A DNA stretch of 64,000 bases from Calamus simplicifolius (taxonomy: Eukaryota; Streptophyta; Magnoliopsida; Arecales; Arecaceae): positions 839,184 to 903,183 of the forward strand of contig UESW01004241.1 of assembly GCA_900491605.1 (NCBI GenBank). Reading direction: 5' to 3'. The notes beneath the pieces were generated by a model. It made no database searches and was not told the origin of the DNA. It was given only the letters and a program-made list of their open reading frames with translations. Both the position numbers and the translations under genes were made by a program. Positions 33,460 through 45,954 of this stretch are shown in pieces (positions within the stretch are counted from its first letter, which is position 1; each line of letters begins with the position of its first letter).

Positions 33460-34151
33460 TAGGGGTGTAATTCGGGCTTATAAAACTTACGTTTTTTTAA
33501 TTAATTTTAATTTTATTTATAAAATATTAATCATAATTTTAACCCTATTTGTAAAACCTTAATCCTAATTTTATTTTTAAAAATCGGATTCGGGTTGAGT
33601 TTCGATTGAAATTCGGGTTGATGAGAAAATAAAATAAATAAAATGTTTTTTTGAAAGTAAATAAACATCGAATTATGAATCTCAAAGATGAAAAAATAAA
33701 ATTTTTACCTAACGCATCTGGACTCGGAGCTTTAACATTGTATTAAAAAAAAAGGTCTTAACTAAAAAAAAAAGAAAAGAAAGGAGGAGGTGCCGTAAAC
33801 AAAGAAGAGATGGAAAGTGAAATGAAATGTACGGGTGGTCTATCTTTATGTTTGTTCTTTTTCTCGCCTGTGACCGACAGCCTTGCCCTCCTCGCTCTCA
33901 AGTTGGTAATCTCGTCCGACTCGATTAGCGCCTTCAATGCCGCCAAAATTTTGATGCCGATAAACTACCCCCGTTCAGGTAACCCTCGGGTTCGGTTGCG
34001 GTCAACCCTAACCTTGGTCAATTGCAAATTGGGCCGGATTAAACCCGGGTCTTTCGGGTTAGGGTTGGGCAAACAATATGAGTTTAAACACTGCTATAAA
34101 TTGAGTTCGGCGGGCCGGGTTCGGGTTGAACCCGGCCCAAGTTGCACCCTA
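33460..34151. mobile_element. Candidate non-autonomous hAT-like element
   Basis: The left end reads TAGGGGTGTAA and the right end TTGCACCCTA, imperfect terminal inverted repeats of the kind common in plant hAT elements. The flanking 8-mers are ctcggagc (33452-33459) and ctcgtagc (34152-34159), which match in 7 of 8 positions, the length of a hAT target duplication. No transposase was seen inside, only a short minus-strand frame at 33758-33946 (MAALKALIESDEITNLRAR) that I do not recognise. A longer diverged direct repeat around the site complicates the reading. Confidence 0.42.
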
Positions 34152-34786
34152 CTCGTAGCCAAGAACGCTTTTTTTTTTTGTGTTACGCGACTGATTTTAC
34201 TGATTTTTAGCTTATCACGGGCCTCCGGATATGCGCGCTGTCCATGCCTCATGCATTACATGCGGATTGTAGTGGATATGTGCAAAGGAATGACAAGGCA
34301 TGCATCGAACATGGCTATTGGTCATGCGTTCATACGGACGCGCATATCATAATTCATTCGTGCCATGGTCCAATGGATCATAATGCATTTCGCACGTATG
34401 AGCATGCCCAATGCACACTTTTTGTATCGAAGATGATACAGAAAGACTTTTTCACAAAGTTGTCAATTTCGTTTCGTTTCAATCGTTTCGTCCGAAACAT
34501 TTCGTTTTGATGGCTTATTCGAAAAGATGAGCCCTATATTTCGCTTCCGAAGATTTTTCGGTCATTTCGGTGTGTTTCGGCGTATTTCTATATTTCAGGA
34601 TCAATTTATGTATTGTTAAACCTTTCAGGATCATTTTAATATATATATATATATATATATATAAATATTAAAAAAAATAAATTTAAATTTTTTTTTTCAA
34701 TAGCATGAATCGTGCCTTTCAAAAGGTTCAAACTCTTTATTTTTATGTTATTATTATTATTTATAAAAAAATATAAATTATGAATA

Positions 34787-34817
<31 letters not shown>

Positions 34818-35823
34818 TAAAATGAAGCATTAAAACAGTCTGATATTAAAATATTTTATTATAAATAAAAATAAAATATATTTGAAACGAATTTGACAAC
34901 TTTACTTTTTCATGTGCAAAAGATTCGTCATGTCTCGTACAAAAAATAATATCTCACAACGACAAAGTAATAAAGCCAATGCCATCGTGCTGCACCCGAG
35001 ACAGAAGGATTCTTTTTCATTTACTTCAAGCATGAAATTTTTATCGTAGATAATATTAGACCAGCATTATTTGTTTGCCGGATGAGTACAAAACATTCTT
35101 CACATGGTGTCTTAAAATGATCGCATGCATGACTTTGTCTATAGCTAGATTAGTGTCTTTAGACCCTCCGAGGGTGCCTTACGAGCTCGATTGATATACA
35201 TCTACGGTATGAGGCTGTTATTGTTGACAATATAGTAAAATTATTCGCTAACTTTTCCTCATGGATGATGACGTGGACTTAAATTTGTTGTTCTCTGAAT
35301 CTTCTATGGGCTTCAAATAATAAGTATGCTAGGAAAAGTAGAACAGAATAACAAAACAAGTAGAAAGGATCATCTGTCTACCTTAATTTCATTGGTTTTT
35401 TTGAACTGTAATTTAGAAAGGTTTAATGGTTCATTAGAAACCTATTCATATATTATTGTTGTTGCATTCCTTAAGCAGTCCATATCACCAGTTTACCAGC
35501 AAGCAAAATAGTTGAAGATGGAAAATAAAACAGGTTTTCTGAAATGTTTATAGAGCACGGCCCTTTTAGTAACTGCCAAGATCAAACCTAACCAACACAA
35601 ACGCTTTACTAAGCTAAATTTAGGCTGAGTTGGGTTAGTTAAATCTGGTTCGATGATGCCATCATGTTAATTTAGTTTGGATTGAACAAAAATTTTACAA
35701 TAATAGAAAGAGAATTAAAATTTGTTGAACCGAAGTTTCAAACATTCATCAATCTTTATAGAACATATGAATATAAAACTGAGGGTAAAGATTCAATAAA
35801 CAAGTAATCCATAGTTTGTTTAC
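34152..35823. other. Non-coding, no gene recognised
   Basis: Starts with a diverged direct repeat of 33376-33437. It then contains text rich in tttcg / cgaaa (about 34455-34590), (AT)n runs at about 34639-34663 and 34792-34820, and AT-rich unique-looking DNA up to the Tat LTR. Confidence 0.55.
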
Positions 35824-36906
35824 TGATGTAGCTGGTAAAAGCCACGTGATAATTAATAGCCAGAAGCGGTGGAGGTGGCCCAAGGCGGTTCTTAGACGAC
35901 TCCAACTACCGAAGCGGTCCCTAGGCGGCCCAAGGCGGTTTCTAGGCGGCCTCAGCTATAGAAGCAATCCCTAGGCGGCCCAAGATGGTTCCTAGGCGGC
36001 CCCAGCTACCGAAGCAGTATCGGTGCCCTTTTGTCTTATCCTCATGGTTATTCCAGCTTTCCGAACAAGCCTTTGCATGGACAAAGCTGAGCTCATCCAC
36101 CATCCTCGATCCCTGTCGTTTAATAAGACAGGAACTATCAGTTCCAGCATGAATCCCAAAAAGTCATGACCCATCAGACGACATTAATGACCTAGGCTAA
36201 AGAAGCCTTAAAAGGCGATTACCTGCTGTAAAGTATCAATCACTTCAGAAAAAGCTAGTGAAGTCCAAAAAGTCATTAGCAAAATTTAATGATCCAGGCT
36301 AAAGAAGCCTTAAAAGCAATTACCTACTGTAAAGTACCAATCACCTCGGGTCAGAAAAAGCCATTAGTGAAAAATAATGACCCTGGCTAAAAATGCCTTA
36401 AAAGGTGATTACCTACTGTAAAGTACTAATCACCTCGGGTCAGAAGAAGCTAGTAAAGTCCAAAAAGTCATTAACAAAATTTAATGATCCTGGCTAAATA
36501 AGCCTTAACAGATGATTACTGCTGTAAAGTACAAATCATTCAGAATCAGAAGATGCGGATCCAATCCGACCAGCTCTGACATTCTATCTGTAAAAGCATT
36601 AACTCATCATGAGATCCCAATCTTAGCAAGCAAGCAAGCCATGCAAACTCAAGAGGCTAAAAAAAAATATAGGTAAGGAGAGGAGAGAAGCTAAGGACTT
36701 AACCAGTTCTACTATCTACCTCTTTAAACTCTCTCAAGCTTATTGCTGTGATCCTAATCACTAACTTGAGCGTCGGAGGGTTCCTGCTGGAATATCCGAT
36801 CCCTGAAACTACTTGCAGGCCTTGAAGATGAAGTAAATCCCTTTCAATAAATTGGTGGTGTACCAGTTGATACTCAAGGACGTCAACTTAAGGTGATCGA
36901 GCATCA
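35824..36906 (+). mobile_element. 5' LTR of a second Tat-type gypsy element
   Basis: The end is set by a primer-binding-site-like sequence from 36911. The start (TGATGTAGCTGGTAAAA) is proposed by its likeness to the Tat LTR starts at 22633 and 62354. U3 holds tandem repeats. U5 has the phrases acttgagcgtcggagggttcc and acttgcagg shared with the fragment at 61972. The exact ends are uncertain by a few bases. Confidence 0.6.
35870..36560 (+). repeat. Two tandem arrays in Tat LTR U3
   Basis: The first array (about 35870-36010) repeats aggcggcccaaggcggtt with roughly 60-bp spacing. The second (about 36180-36560) repeats aatgaccctggctaaa, gccttaaaag and gattacctactgtaaagta in four diverged units of roughly 90-120 bp. 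Both are LTR minisatellites. Confidence 0.8.
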
Positions 36907-36910
36907 TTAT

Positions 36911-36927
36911 ATTGGCGCGCCAGGTAG
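36911..36927 (+). other. Primer-binding-site-like sequence
   Basis: ATTGGCGCGCCAGGTAG directly after the LTR, a sequence found at this place in many plant Tat-type gypsy elements. Confidence 0.7.
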
Positions 36928-36955
36928 GGGATGGCTTGCCTTTCTTCAAGTCCCA

Positions 36956-38738
36956 ATGGAGACAACACATGCTCAAGAGGCTTCTTCTAGCTCCGCTGGA
37001 GGGCATCCCCGTTGGGTCGGGCAATCAGAGGCCAACTTTCCTACTTTTTCATCACCACTAATCTCAGCTATCCCATAAGAACAGCGGCTAATCTCACTCA
37101 GCAGGTCCGAGCTCTCATCGGGGTAGTCCGTGAGTTGCAAGAGCAGCGACCGATGGTCGCTCATCAGCAGACTAGACCTCCCGTGCCACCCATGACTATT
37201 GTACCAGCTAGCCAATAGTCTACATATAGAAGATTCTCTTAGAAGGAGAGTCATCATCGCCAAGCTCCATTCAGAAAACTATCATCGGGAAACCTCCAAG
37301 AGGTCTCGGTTCCCACTCTTCACTTTGGCAGCTATAGGCAACGATGGGGGAAGGAACCTAAAGGTTCATATTATTATCAGCCTCATTACTCTCCCTCTTC
37401 ATCATCTGAATCGGCGGGCGAGGACCCTAATGACTGGATGAAGAGGCATCTAGAGGAGCAGGACCGGCGCTTGGAGGAGCTTAGCCAGAGTTTTAACAAC
37501 CAACCGGGGATGGAATATGATACTCGCCCCCCTTTACCTATCAAATTATGGAGGAACCCATACCTCACCAGTTCCATCTTCCCCAGCCGGATCCTTATGA
37601 CGGTACCACAGACCCTTTGGATCACTTGGAAAGCTATAAATCCCTCATGCAAGTCTAAGAAGCAACCGATGCCCTCCTATGTATTGCCTTCTCTACTACT
37701 CTTCGGAAGGCTGCGCGCGCCTAGTATTCTCAGCTACTTTCATGTAGCATTGACTCCTTCCAATAATTGAAAAAACCTTTTTGGCTCAATTTGATGCCTG
37801 TCGAAAGATCCCTCGAGTGGCTGATAGCCTATTCTTCATTCAACAGAAAGAAGAAGAACTATTAAAAGACTTCATAGCTCGATTCAAGGCGGTAGCCCTC
37901 GAGGTGTATCACCTGGATGATGCTGTGGCCACCTTGGACTTGAAGCGAGGACTTTGTCCTTCTCGCTTTACTTATTATTTAGACAAAAAGCCCCCTAGTT
38001 CCTATGCCAAACTCCTGGATTGTGCACATAAGTATATTCATACCGATGAAGCCAATTTCACTCAAAGGAATGCTGAGAGGGGAACTGGCAAGAAGCTGGT
38101 TCGAAAAGAGTCAAGCAGACTCCCTCCCAAGAAGCCTAAGCCTTCGTATCGGCCAAACAATCGGCGCCGGAACATAACCACCAAGGAAGAAAGCTATACA
38201 CCTCTCCTTGCCCCTAGATCTCATATCCTCATGGAAATTGAAAGTGAGCCCTATCTCTAGCGCCCTCCCCCGCTGAGGACAAATATTGCTCGCGACAGGA
38301 GTCGCTACTGCCGCTTCCATAGGGATTATGGCCGCGACATTGGAGAGTGTCGCAACTTGAAGCATGCCATTAAAGAACTCATTCAAAGGGGCTATCTTGG
38401 AAAGTTCATCCAAAAGGGAGGACCGCCGGCCATCCCAGCTTTGATGGGGCCCCCATCTGTTCAGGCCAACATTGACAATACTCCTACGGAACATATGATG
38501 GGCATGCTTTCCTGGGGAGCAGCTTCATCCTCTAAAAGGCTAAGGGGGAACAAGGGAGTAGAAGATGTAAATCCCTTTCTTGAAAGGGAGTTTGAGTGGA
38601 GGGACAACTTGAATGATGATAGCGTAGTTGTCTCTATGACGATCGCTAAGCATCCTATAAAAAGAATACTTGTGGATAGTAAAAGTTCAGCAGACATACT
38701 TACCTATGACACTTTTGTTCGGATGGGTCTATGATCGC
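36956..38738 (+). pseudogene. Tat gag-protease (broken and truncated)
   Basis: Gag begins METTHAQEASSSSAG at 36956. The retrotransposon gag core is recognisable across 37555-37960 in alternating frames (LPQPDPYDGTTDPLDHLESY, then FIQQKEEELLKDFIARFKAV), with stops near 37656 and 37710. A CCHC-like finger (CRFHRDYGRDIGECRNLK, about 38310-38360) follows. The start of an aspartic protease appears in 38357-38734 (ILVDSKSSADILTYDTF). Its active site reads DSK where family members have a Gly, so catalysis would be lost. The frame ends where the LTR of Athila derivative 2 begins at 38739. RT and integrase are absent from the window. Confidence 0.82.
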
Positions 38739-41700
38739 TGTCGTTGGCGGTCAAAAATAAAACCTACTCACTACTATAGCTAGTGGTGATCGGGATCGTA
38801 TCTTTAGGGATTAAGGGCAATTATTGTTAGGAAATGTGTCCTACAGCCAATCGTTTAGCTTATAGACGGTTGTGATTCATTGTACATGATTTATTTGATT
38901 AATAAAAGTTATTTTGGCAGTACAACATATTTTTCATCTTCCAATAGAATTCTTATATGTTGTAGTCCTTAGAATTACATTTATTCGAGAAAGGAGGAAT
39001 TATCGAGTAATTCTTAAATGGGTTCGTGACCAAATGATATGTTATTACCTAGGACAATAACGTAGTCAAGTATAGGTCATTGTGTGCCATATATGTTGGT
39101 TTGTCCTCTTAAATCAAGGAGTGTATGACATTAGTATGGCATGCAGGTGAGTGTAGGAGTACATTCACTGAACAGTGGCTTACCTCTGTTGAATACTCTA
39201 CTGTCAAGGGTATCTCATAGAAGGGCAATGGGTATAAGTGTCCCTTTGACTTGAGACTATCATGGTGACTTAGTAAGCAACTCACTGTACTTAGGCGCTG
39301 GACTACCTGAATTTCTAATCCAGTGACGGAAGGATGCTGGGTACAGTCAAGTACTTATTAAATCAGTGATGAGTCAAGATGGAATTGTCCACTCTAAGTA
39401 TTAGAGTTAATACTCGGTTTGTGTTTTAATTTTGCAAAACCTTGGCCAGGGTAATCCATGTGAGGAGTCACAGGATTGTACATGTTGAAACACACTTAGA
39501 TGTTTTTTGGAAGTTGGTAGTTAACTCTAAATTCATCTTGAGTATTTGGACAAGGGGATGAATTATACGGTAACCATAGCCTAGGTTCCTGAATATTGCT
39601 TTGCATATATTCGGTCTATTCGGACGTCGGGTACCATTCTAGATGGTCACATTGATTGGTATAGGAAGTGTTCCTATACTATCGACTTAGATTCGAACCT
39701 ATGGAGTCATGCACATAGTCAGGTGACTTGAGACAGGCTTTATCCATGATCTAAGTGGGACTTGGTCATATGGGTAATACCGAGTTTGTACTAGCAATGT
39801 CTAGCTAGCACTGGACATTAGCGGCAGTACTTATTTTGGGAATGAACTTGAGTTAGTTTGTAACTCAAGTGAATTTTTGGATTTATTCAAACCCATTATG
39901 GGATAGGACTTGAACCATAGACCAATGGTTGGTTTGACGATAGAGTGGTTTAGATCTGGTTTCAAAGTGGTTTGAATCAGATATCCAATATAGCCTCTGA
40001 TCGTTTATTTATGAATTTTAAAATCATAAATTACTTTAAATTAGAAATTAAATAAGTCTAATGCAAAGTATGGCTCGAGATCTTTGCATGGGTTCTTCCG
40101 AATTTCAATTTGGACTTCAAACGGATTTAATCTGATTATTTTATATTTATAAATATTTTAAATATTTTCATATTATCGTTGCCGGCAGCCAACAAGACTA
40201 AAACTTTAAAAAATTTATGATTCTGCCATTTCATGTAAATTACTATTTTACCATTTCATTTAAATTACGGTTCTGCCATTGAGATGTCGTGAATTTAAAA
40301 CTTTGTATAAATTATGATTTTACCATTTTGATAACGTGAATTTAAAATTTTAGTTAAATTATAATCTTGCCATTGAGATGATATGAATTGGTATATTTAT
40401 TTTATAAAATTTTCTTTACGCGTTGACAACGCATGAACGCCCGTAACCCATTCACTTTCGAAGATCAGATATTATCGTAAAACAAATTCAAAAGGTTGTT
40501 TTGGGTTGTTTTACGATGAGTTTATTTAAGAAACTTTTCTCAACTTCGAGAGTGAGAGAACAGAGAAAGAAGAGTCCAAAAATCAGAGAAGTCCAAACAG
40601 AGAGGGACTTCTCTCTTGGAGAAGAGTTCTCCATCCCTTCCCTTTTGATTTCATACCCCTGTCTCAAGATTTCTGGCATGCGTGTGATATAGAGGAGCGG
40701 TGCGTGCGGCTCTTGCAAGGCACGAGTAGGAACTTCTCCCTGCAGATCGGATCTGCTACATTCGTCATCTACAGCTTCCGCATCGAGAGGTATTCTTTTA
40801 AACTTATTTTTACATACTCTTAAATTTCAGATTTACTAATTTGCTTTAATTTATATTCAATGTGAATATTAAAATTGAATTACATGCTTTCCACCTTGAG
40901 ATCCTGTGCATATGAAAAGCAAGTTTTCCCTACAATTATTTCACGAAAGAGAAAAAGAAAATTTATCTATAAAGGATTATATTAAGAATAGCGATTATTA
41001 AAAGATAACAACTAATTAATTAACGAAATTCAAATAGCAGGAAAAGCAACACAGGAATCCAAATCCACCATGCAAACATGTTTTATTTTCTTTTTTTAAT
41101 GTTGCAATAGTAATAATTTTTTAAATTTAAAATTAAATAATTTATCTCTTATCAGGCAAAGATCGTATCAGGAGATCATGGTACGTCGATAGAGGGTACA
41201 GGCCATGTATGCCAGATCAAAACCTCAATCAGAAAAATAACTCAAAAGATATAATAAAGAAGAGCATAATTTTTATTGAATAAAATTAAGAACAAAAAGA
41301 AAGATAAAACATGATTACATGCTTCATCATCATCCTAAGTTGAAGAAATCTAGCCACGCATTGCTGTTGCCAGCATCCCCTTCATAATTTTTCTCTCCCA
41401 GGCCTAAATACAATAATCTTAATAAAAGAAGAATAAAAAGAGCTTTGTAGAAACTCCTCCTCCTAACTACTGCATGAGGTCCTTTTATAGAGCTCATCTA
41501 GGGTTTCCTCCTAATCAAAGTTAGAGTCAATCGGACGCTCAAGATCATTCAGATATTGTGAGAAAATTTCTCAGTCATCCGTTCAACATCATCTACCTTA
41601 GTTTGCACCGAAAATTATGCGAAATCATCTTTTTCTTTCTTTTTGGGTAAACCGAATCCTGATTTGAGTGTCATCTGCATCATTGGACTCTAAAAATTGA

Positions 41701-41823
41701 GCTCTCTCCATCTATAGGCTTCTTTTCTGCAAACATCCATAAAAAGTATCAATTCTTAATAAATTCAAAGTAATTAATATTTATTTTAATAGTTAAATTG
41801 GGATAATAAATAGACTTATTACA
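38739..41823 (-). mobile_element. LTR of Athila-type deletion derivative, copy 2 (interrupted)
   Basis: Minus-strand 3' LTR, starting TGTAATAAG at 41823 and ending CA at 38739. It is collinear with 3136-4207 except for a 2,115-bp insertion (solo LTR plus target duplication). Without it the length is about 970 bp. It interrupts the Tat protease at its left edge, so it inserted after that Tat element. Confidence 0.72.
38825..40934 (+). mobile_element. Solo LTR, Ty1-copia type (Angela/BARE-like)
   Basis: 2,110 bp from TGTTAGGAAATG to CCCTACA, flanked by the perfect 5-bp duplication ATTAT (38820-38824 and 40935-40939). It contains no gag, pol, primer-binding site or internal region, so it is a solo LTR. 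Length and the start (TGTTAGGAAATGTGTCCTA) resemble Angela/BARE-type copia LTRs; that family call is inference. The small frames at 40488-40718 are not conserved proteins. Confidence 0.88.
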
Positions 41824-42900
41824 CTCCCCAACTTAATCATTGCTAGTCCCTTAGCAATGTAATTAAATAAAACCATGTGTCACTAAAATTCTCTTTTGCA
41901 AAATTAAATCTAAGCTTAAGGTTGAAAGAAGATAGCCAGTATCACTAACTAAGTATTGAGTTTTTGAAGTAAATTTTGCTGTCAGAACTATTAGAAACTT
42001 TCTTAGAGTTCATCTATAGATCTACAACACTTATGTTTGTGATGGCTAACTTAGCATTTTGGTATTAGCTTGTAAGAAACAATGGTATCTTCGCTTATCA
42101 CTTACTTTGATCAATTTTTTATACATCCTCAAATTAAGCACATAACCTGAGGTAGCTTTCACACTGCCTGATATATATTATTTTTATTTATTTATTTTTA
42201 ATTTTTTAGTGATATTTGACATTGCCCATTTTTTGACGTGAACAACAACTTACTTAGGTGAAGGTGCCCGGTTACTCGATGGAAAACCAATGTTTAGACT
42301 TATATATATATATATATATAATATTATCAGGCAGGTAGCTCTTTCCTTAAATTCAAGTTTCTCTATTGGGGTGTATATCAATTACTAATTTTTAGTAATA
42401 ATTGAATCTCCAATTAACCTTACAACTAATACTTAATTTACTTCATCAATATGCATGTGCAATGGAAGTGCTAATAGCCTTTAGATGGCCTAAGTAGGTT
42501 ACTAAAAGTCTGACTAGCTAGTCTACTCCTTAGCTCTCTACAGTAATTAGCCAATACTTTTTAACTCTATTACCTTTTTCTAGTCAATTTTGCTCAAAAT
42601 TTCTTTCACAACACATGATTTATAAAAATTTTGAAATTTTCAAAAAATGCCAAGGTGTTTTCAAAATATTTTTCAAAAAGATTTCTCTTACCCCTAACCT
42701 AATTCTCATTGTCCTCAATGAAGTAAGAATGAATAAAACAAGGAGAAACACCACTTGGATGAGATATGACTCGTGTAATGTTAGGAGTGACCGTGCAGAG
42801 GAGTCTCTTATTCCTAAAAATAAGAATCATGAAATAAAGGTTAGAACATAAAAATTTTGGGTTGCCTCCCAAAAAGCACTAAGTTTAACGTCTTCAGCCA
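41824..42900 (-). other. 3' non-coding region of Athila derivative 2
   Basis: Matches 4208-5231 of copy 1 closely, including the dinucleotide run tatata at about 42302-42320 and the polypurine tract next to the LTR. No gene. Confidence 0.65.
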
Positions 42901-44498
42901 GACGTTATGGCTCACTTTGATTACCATTATCAAGAAGTTTGACGATCTCTTCCCTTACTACTTCCTTCATGGTTGGTTTAAGTTTTCTTTGGGGGTCTCT
43001 TATAGGCTTGGTTTTCTCCCTTAAGTGAATCCTATGTTGAACGATCGAGGGGCTAATTCCTTTTATGTTAGCCATGGTCCATTCTAACGCTTCTTTATTC
43101 TCATTCAATAGTTTTTCTTCTTGTGAGGAGTCTAGGTCAGTTGAAATAATCACAGGCGGGATTTCTGATGGACCTAGATATGCATAGTTGAGATGCTTGG
43201 GAAGTGGTTTTAGTTCTAATTTGGGTGCTTCCTTTATTGATTGTTTGGGTAATGGTTCAGGTACTTTCTCTAGTGGTTCAATTGGAAGTTTTCATTTTAA
43301 TTTTTTTATCAATTATAGCAACCTCATTAATTTGCTCCCCATCTTGGTTTATGCAGGTTTCTAGGTTAAGCTTTTTATCACTAAGGTCAATTGAATCATA
43401 ACCAGTATCCTGAACATAATTTGAGTCGCTCGTTTGATGTGTATTGGTAAGATTAAAAATATTAAGATCAATTGACATATTTTCAGAAGAGAGTTTCATT
43501 AATCCATTTTAACAATTAATCAGGGCATTAGATGTGGCCAAAAATGGTCTACCTAAAATCATTGGAATGTGGCTTTTTGGGTTTGTCATCGGTTCAGTTT
43601 TAAAATCATAAAGTCCAATGGGTAGATAAAGTTACCAACTTTGATCAATACATCCTTTACTATTCCCTTGGGTACTTTCAACGAGTGATCAGCTAGTTGT
43701 AGGATCATTTTCGTAGGCTTTAGTTCTCCTAACCCTAGTTGCTCATATACAGAGTATGACAATATATTAACACTTGCTCCTAAGTCTAATAGAGCCCTAT
43801 TTATGAGGGTGTTCCTCATAATGCATGAAATAGTGGGTGATCCTGGATCTTTGTATTTTACTGGCATATGGTTTGATAGATAAGAGCTTACACTGGCTGC
43901 CAGCAAGGCTTTCTTGGGCACATTGATGGTCTTTTTTTTGGTACATAGATCCTTAAGGAATTTGGCATAGGCTGGAACTTGTTGGATCGTGTCCAGTAAG
44001 GGGATGTTCACTTTAACTTGCTTAAAGACCTCTAAAATCTTATCGAATTGGGCTAAATTTTGATTGGACTTAAGTCTATTTAGGAATGGTGCTACAACCC
44101 TAATTTTTTTGTTTATCTTCTTCTGACATGGGCTCAGCTGGTGGGTTAGACATTATATTAGACTCTGATGCCTCAAGTGTTTTGGGCTGATCTAGCTCAA
44201 TAAGTTGTTCAAGTGGTGGGACTTCTAATTCTTCTTCATGTGTATCCATCTAATTATCTATTTGTTTTATAGATTTTAATGTATGAATGACACTTAGTTG
44301 GTTAATCTGGGCTCCTTGTTTGGATCCTTGGATGTTTAGGTTCCTAGGGTTAGCTTCGGGCTTACTCGGTAGCTTACCCCATTCTCTTTCATTAAATGCT
44401 ATGGCTAGTTGACCTATCTGGGTTTCTAGTTTTGTAATGGATTGTGTGTGAGTGAAGAAGTTGAGTATTCATTTCTAGCCCTTTCAATGCTTGTAACA
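42901..44498 (-). pseudogene. Athila-type gag-protease remnant, copy 2
   Basis: Minus-strand counterpart of 5232-6414. It shows the linker (VIISTDLDSSQEEKLLNENK, 42905-43153), the protease (LLDLGASVNILSYSVYEQL, within 43586-44011) and more of gag up to 44498 (a GLEMNT-like coiled segment equivalent to that at 55396). The RT is represented only by REEIVKLLD, after which the frame runs NGNQSEP to a stop, exactly as in copy 1. Frameshifts lie near 43280-43500 and 43586, and the stop-rich gag part (44012-44498) has no long frame. Sirevirus 2 interrupts gag at 44499. Confidence 0.8.
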
Positions 44499-45895
44499 TG
44501 TTGACCCAATTGAGGATTTTGATGATTAACAAAACTATTTGAGTATAACATTTGATGTTGCTAATGATTTTGATTAAGTTTTTCAGATTATAAGTCTATT
44601 TGATGATCAAAATCAAGAGGCAAATTCAAGTTCTGGTTTGAATCTAATGTCAAGGTAAGACTGCAGACATTAGAGTCGACACATGGAATCACAGAGCCGA
44701 CTCTGGAAAATGGCACAGACTTAGAGTCGACTCCGGGACTGTGAGAGCCGACTCTATCAGAAATAACAGAACGATGGATTTTCAGACCACGACTTAGAGT
44801 CGACTCCCAGACTGTTAGAGTCGACTCCAGAAGAATTTTGTGTCGACCCCAGAAAAGTCGGAGACGACTCCAGATCGAGCGGATTAAATAATTTCGAGTT
44901 AGAGCCGACTCCAGAAAAGTTAGAGCTGACTCCAGAATGTTAGACACGGCTCCAGAACTGTCAGAACGACTCTAAACTTTATCTTTATCTATTTTAATTC
45001 CAACGGCTATTGTTATTTATGGATCTAATCCTTTTTACACTTGCTTCTAACGGATAGTTTCACACTATTTATGGATTAATCGGATCTATAAGAAGAGGGT
45101 TGATTGCATCCCAAAAAAAAAAAAAAACAAGAGAGGAAAAAAGAAAAGAATAGAGAAAATCTTTGAGATCTATCAGAAAAGAAAAGAGGGAAACCTGTAA
45201 GGAAAGATCATACTCATTCCCCAAAAGAAGAGAAAGAGATTCCAAGCCTTTGCTCTTCTATTTAGAAGAAATCTCAAGAGAAGGAAGAAGCCCTAGTTTT
45301 TCTGATCTTCTGAGTCTCAAGAGCATCATTCAAAGGAAGATCCATTCAAAGGAAGAGAAGGAAGAAGCCACCAAGATCTGCGAATCAGGCTTTGGTTCCT
45401 AATCTCTTATTATTGTTTCATTATTGTATATTTGCTCATTGAAAGAGCAGTTTGTTTTTGTAAAATCAAATACTGTTTGCTGGGTCAATCTGGTGATTGA
45501 TTCAGTTGAGGTTGTTAGCCTTGTGCAAGCATTAGCTTGTGGTTTTAGGTTTTGTGCTGGTGAGCCTTGAAAACCAGCTGGGTTCGTTGTGCACCCGGGA
45601 AAACAACAAGTTTGAGTTGTGAGCTTGCAAAATAACTATGCTGTAATCAGTTTGATTATAGTGTGGACCCAAGAGGTACTTGGGAGTGGACATAGGTGTA
45701 GGTACACCGAACCACTATAAAATTTCTTGTGTTTGCCGTGATTGTCTCTTTATCTTCAACTCTCTATTTATAGTTGCTTGGTTTTAAACTTGTGAATCTA
45801 AGTTTTTATTTCCACTGGGGGTTATCTTTCAAAATAGTTTAAATTTTTGAAAAACCCAATTCACCCCCCCTCTTGGGTTGCTATCTGGACCAACA
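44499..45895 (+). mobile_element. 5' LTR of Sirevirus 2
   Basis: 1,397 bp, TGTTGACCC to CCAACA, followed by a tRNA-Met-type primer site. It is related to but clearly diverged from the LTRs of Sirevirus 1. The U3 has GTCGAC-type boxes from about 44670 to 44970 and a candidate TATA (tataagaag) near 45087. It is inserted in the gag of Athila derivative 2. The five bases to its left are taaca. The 3' LTR is missing. Confidence 0.9.
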
Positions 45896-45897
45896 AT

Positions 45898-45909
45898 TGG
45901 TATCAGAGC
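45898..45909 (+). other. Primer-binding site of Sirevirus 2
   Basis: TGGTATCAGAGC after two spacer bases, identical to that of Sirevirus 1. Confidence 0.93.
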
Positions 45910-45954
45910 TAGTGCTCATTTGATTTGATCAACGATCAAGAGTCAAAGATCCAC

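Noticed and set aside
33758..33946. Short minus-strand frame MAALKALIESDEI as a host exon
   Set aside because: It is only 62 codons, half of them low-complexity, and lies inside the candidate hAT-like element with no splice context.
32509..34820. Several (AT)n runs as possible functional sites
   Set aside because: They are ordinary dinucleotide microsatellites with no accompanying gene signals.
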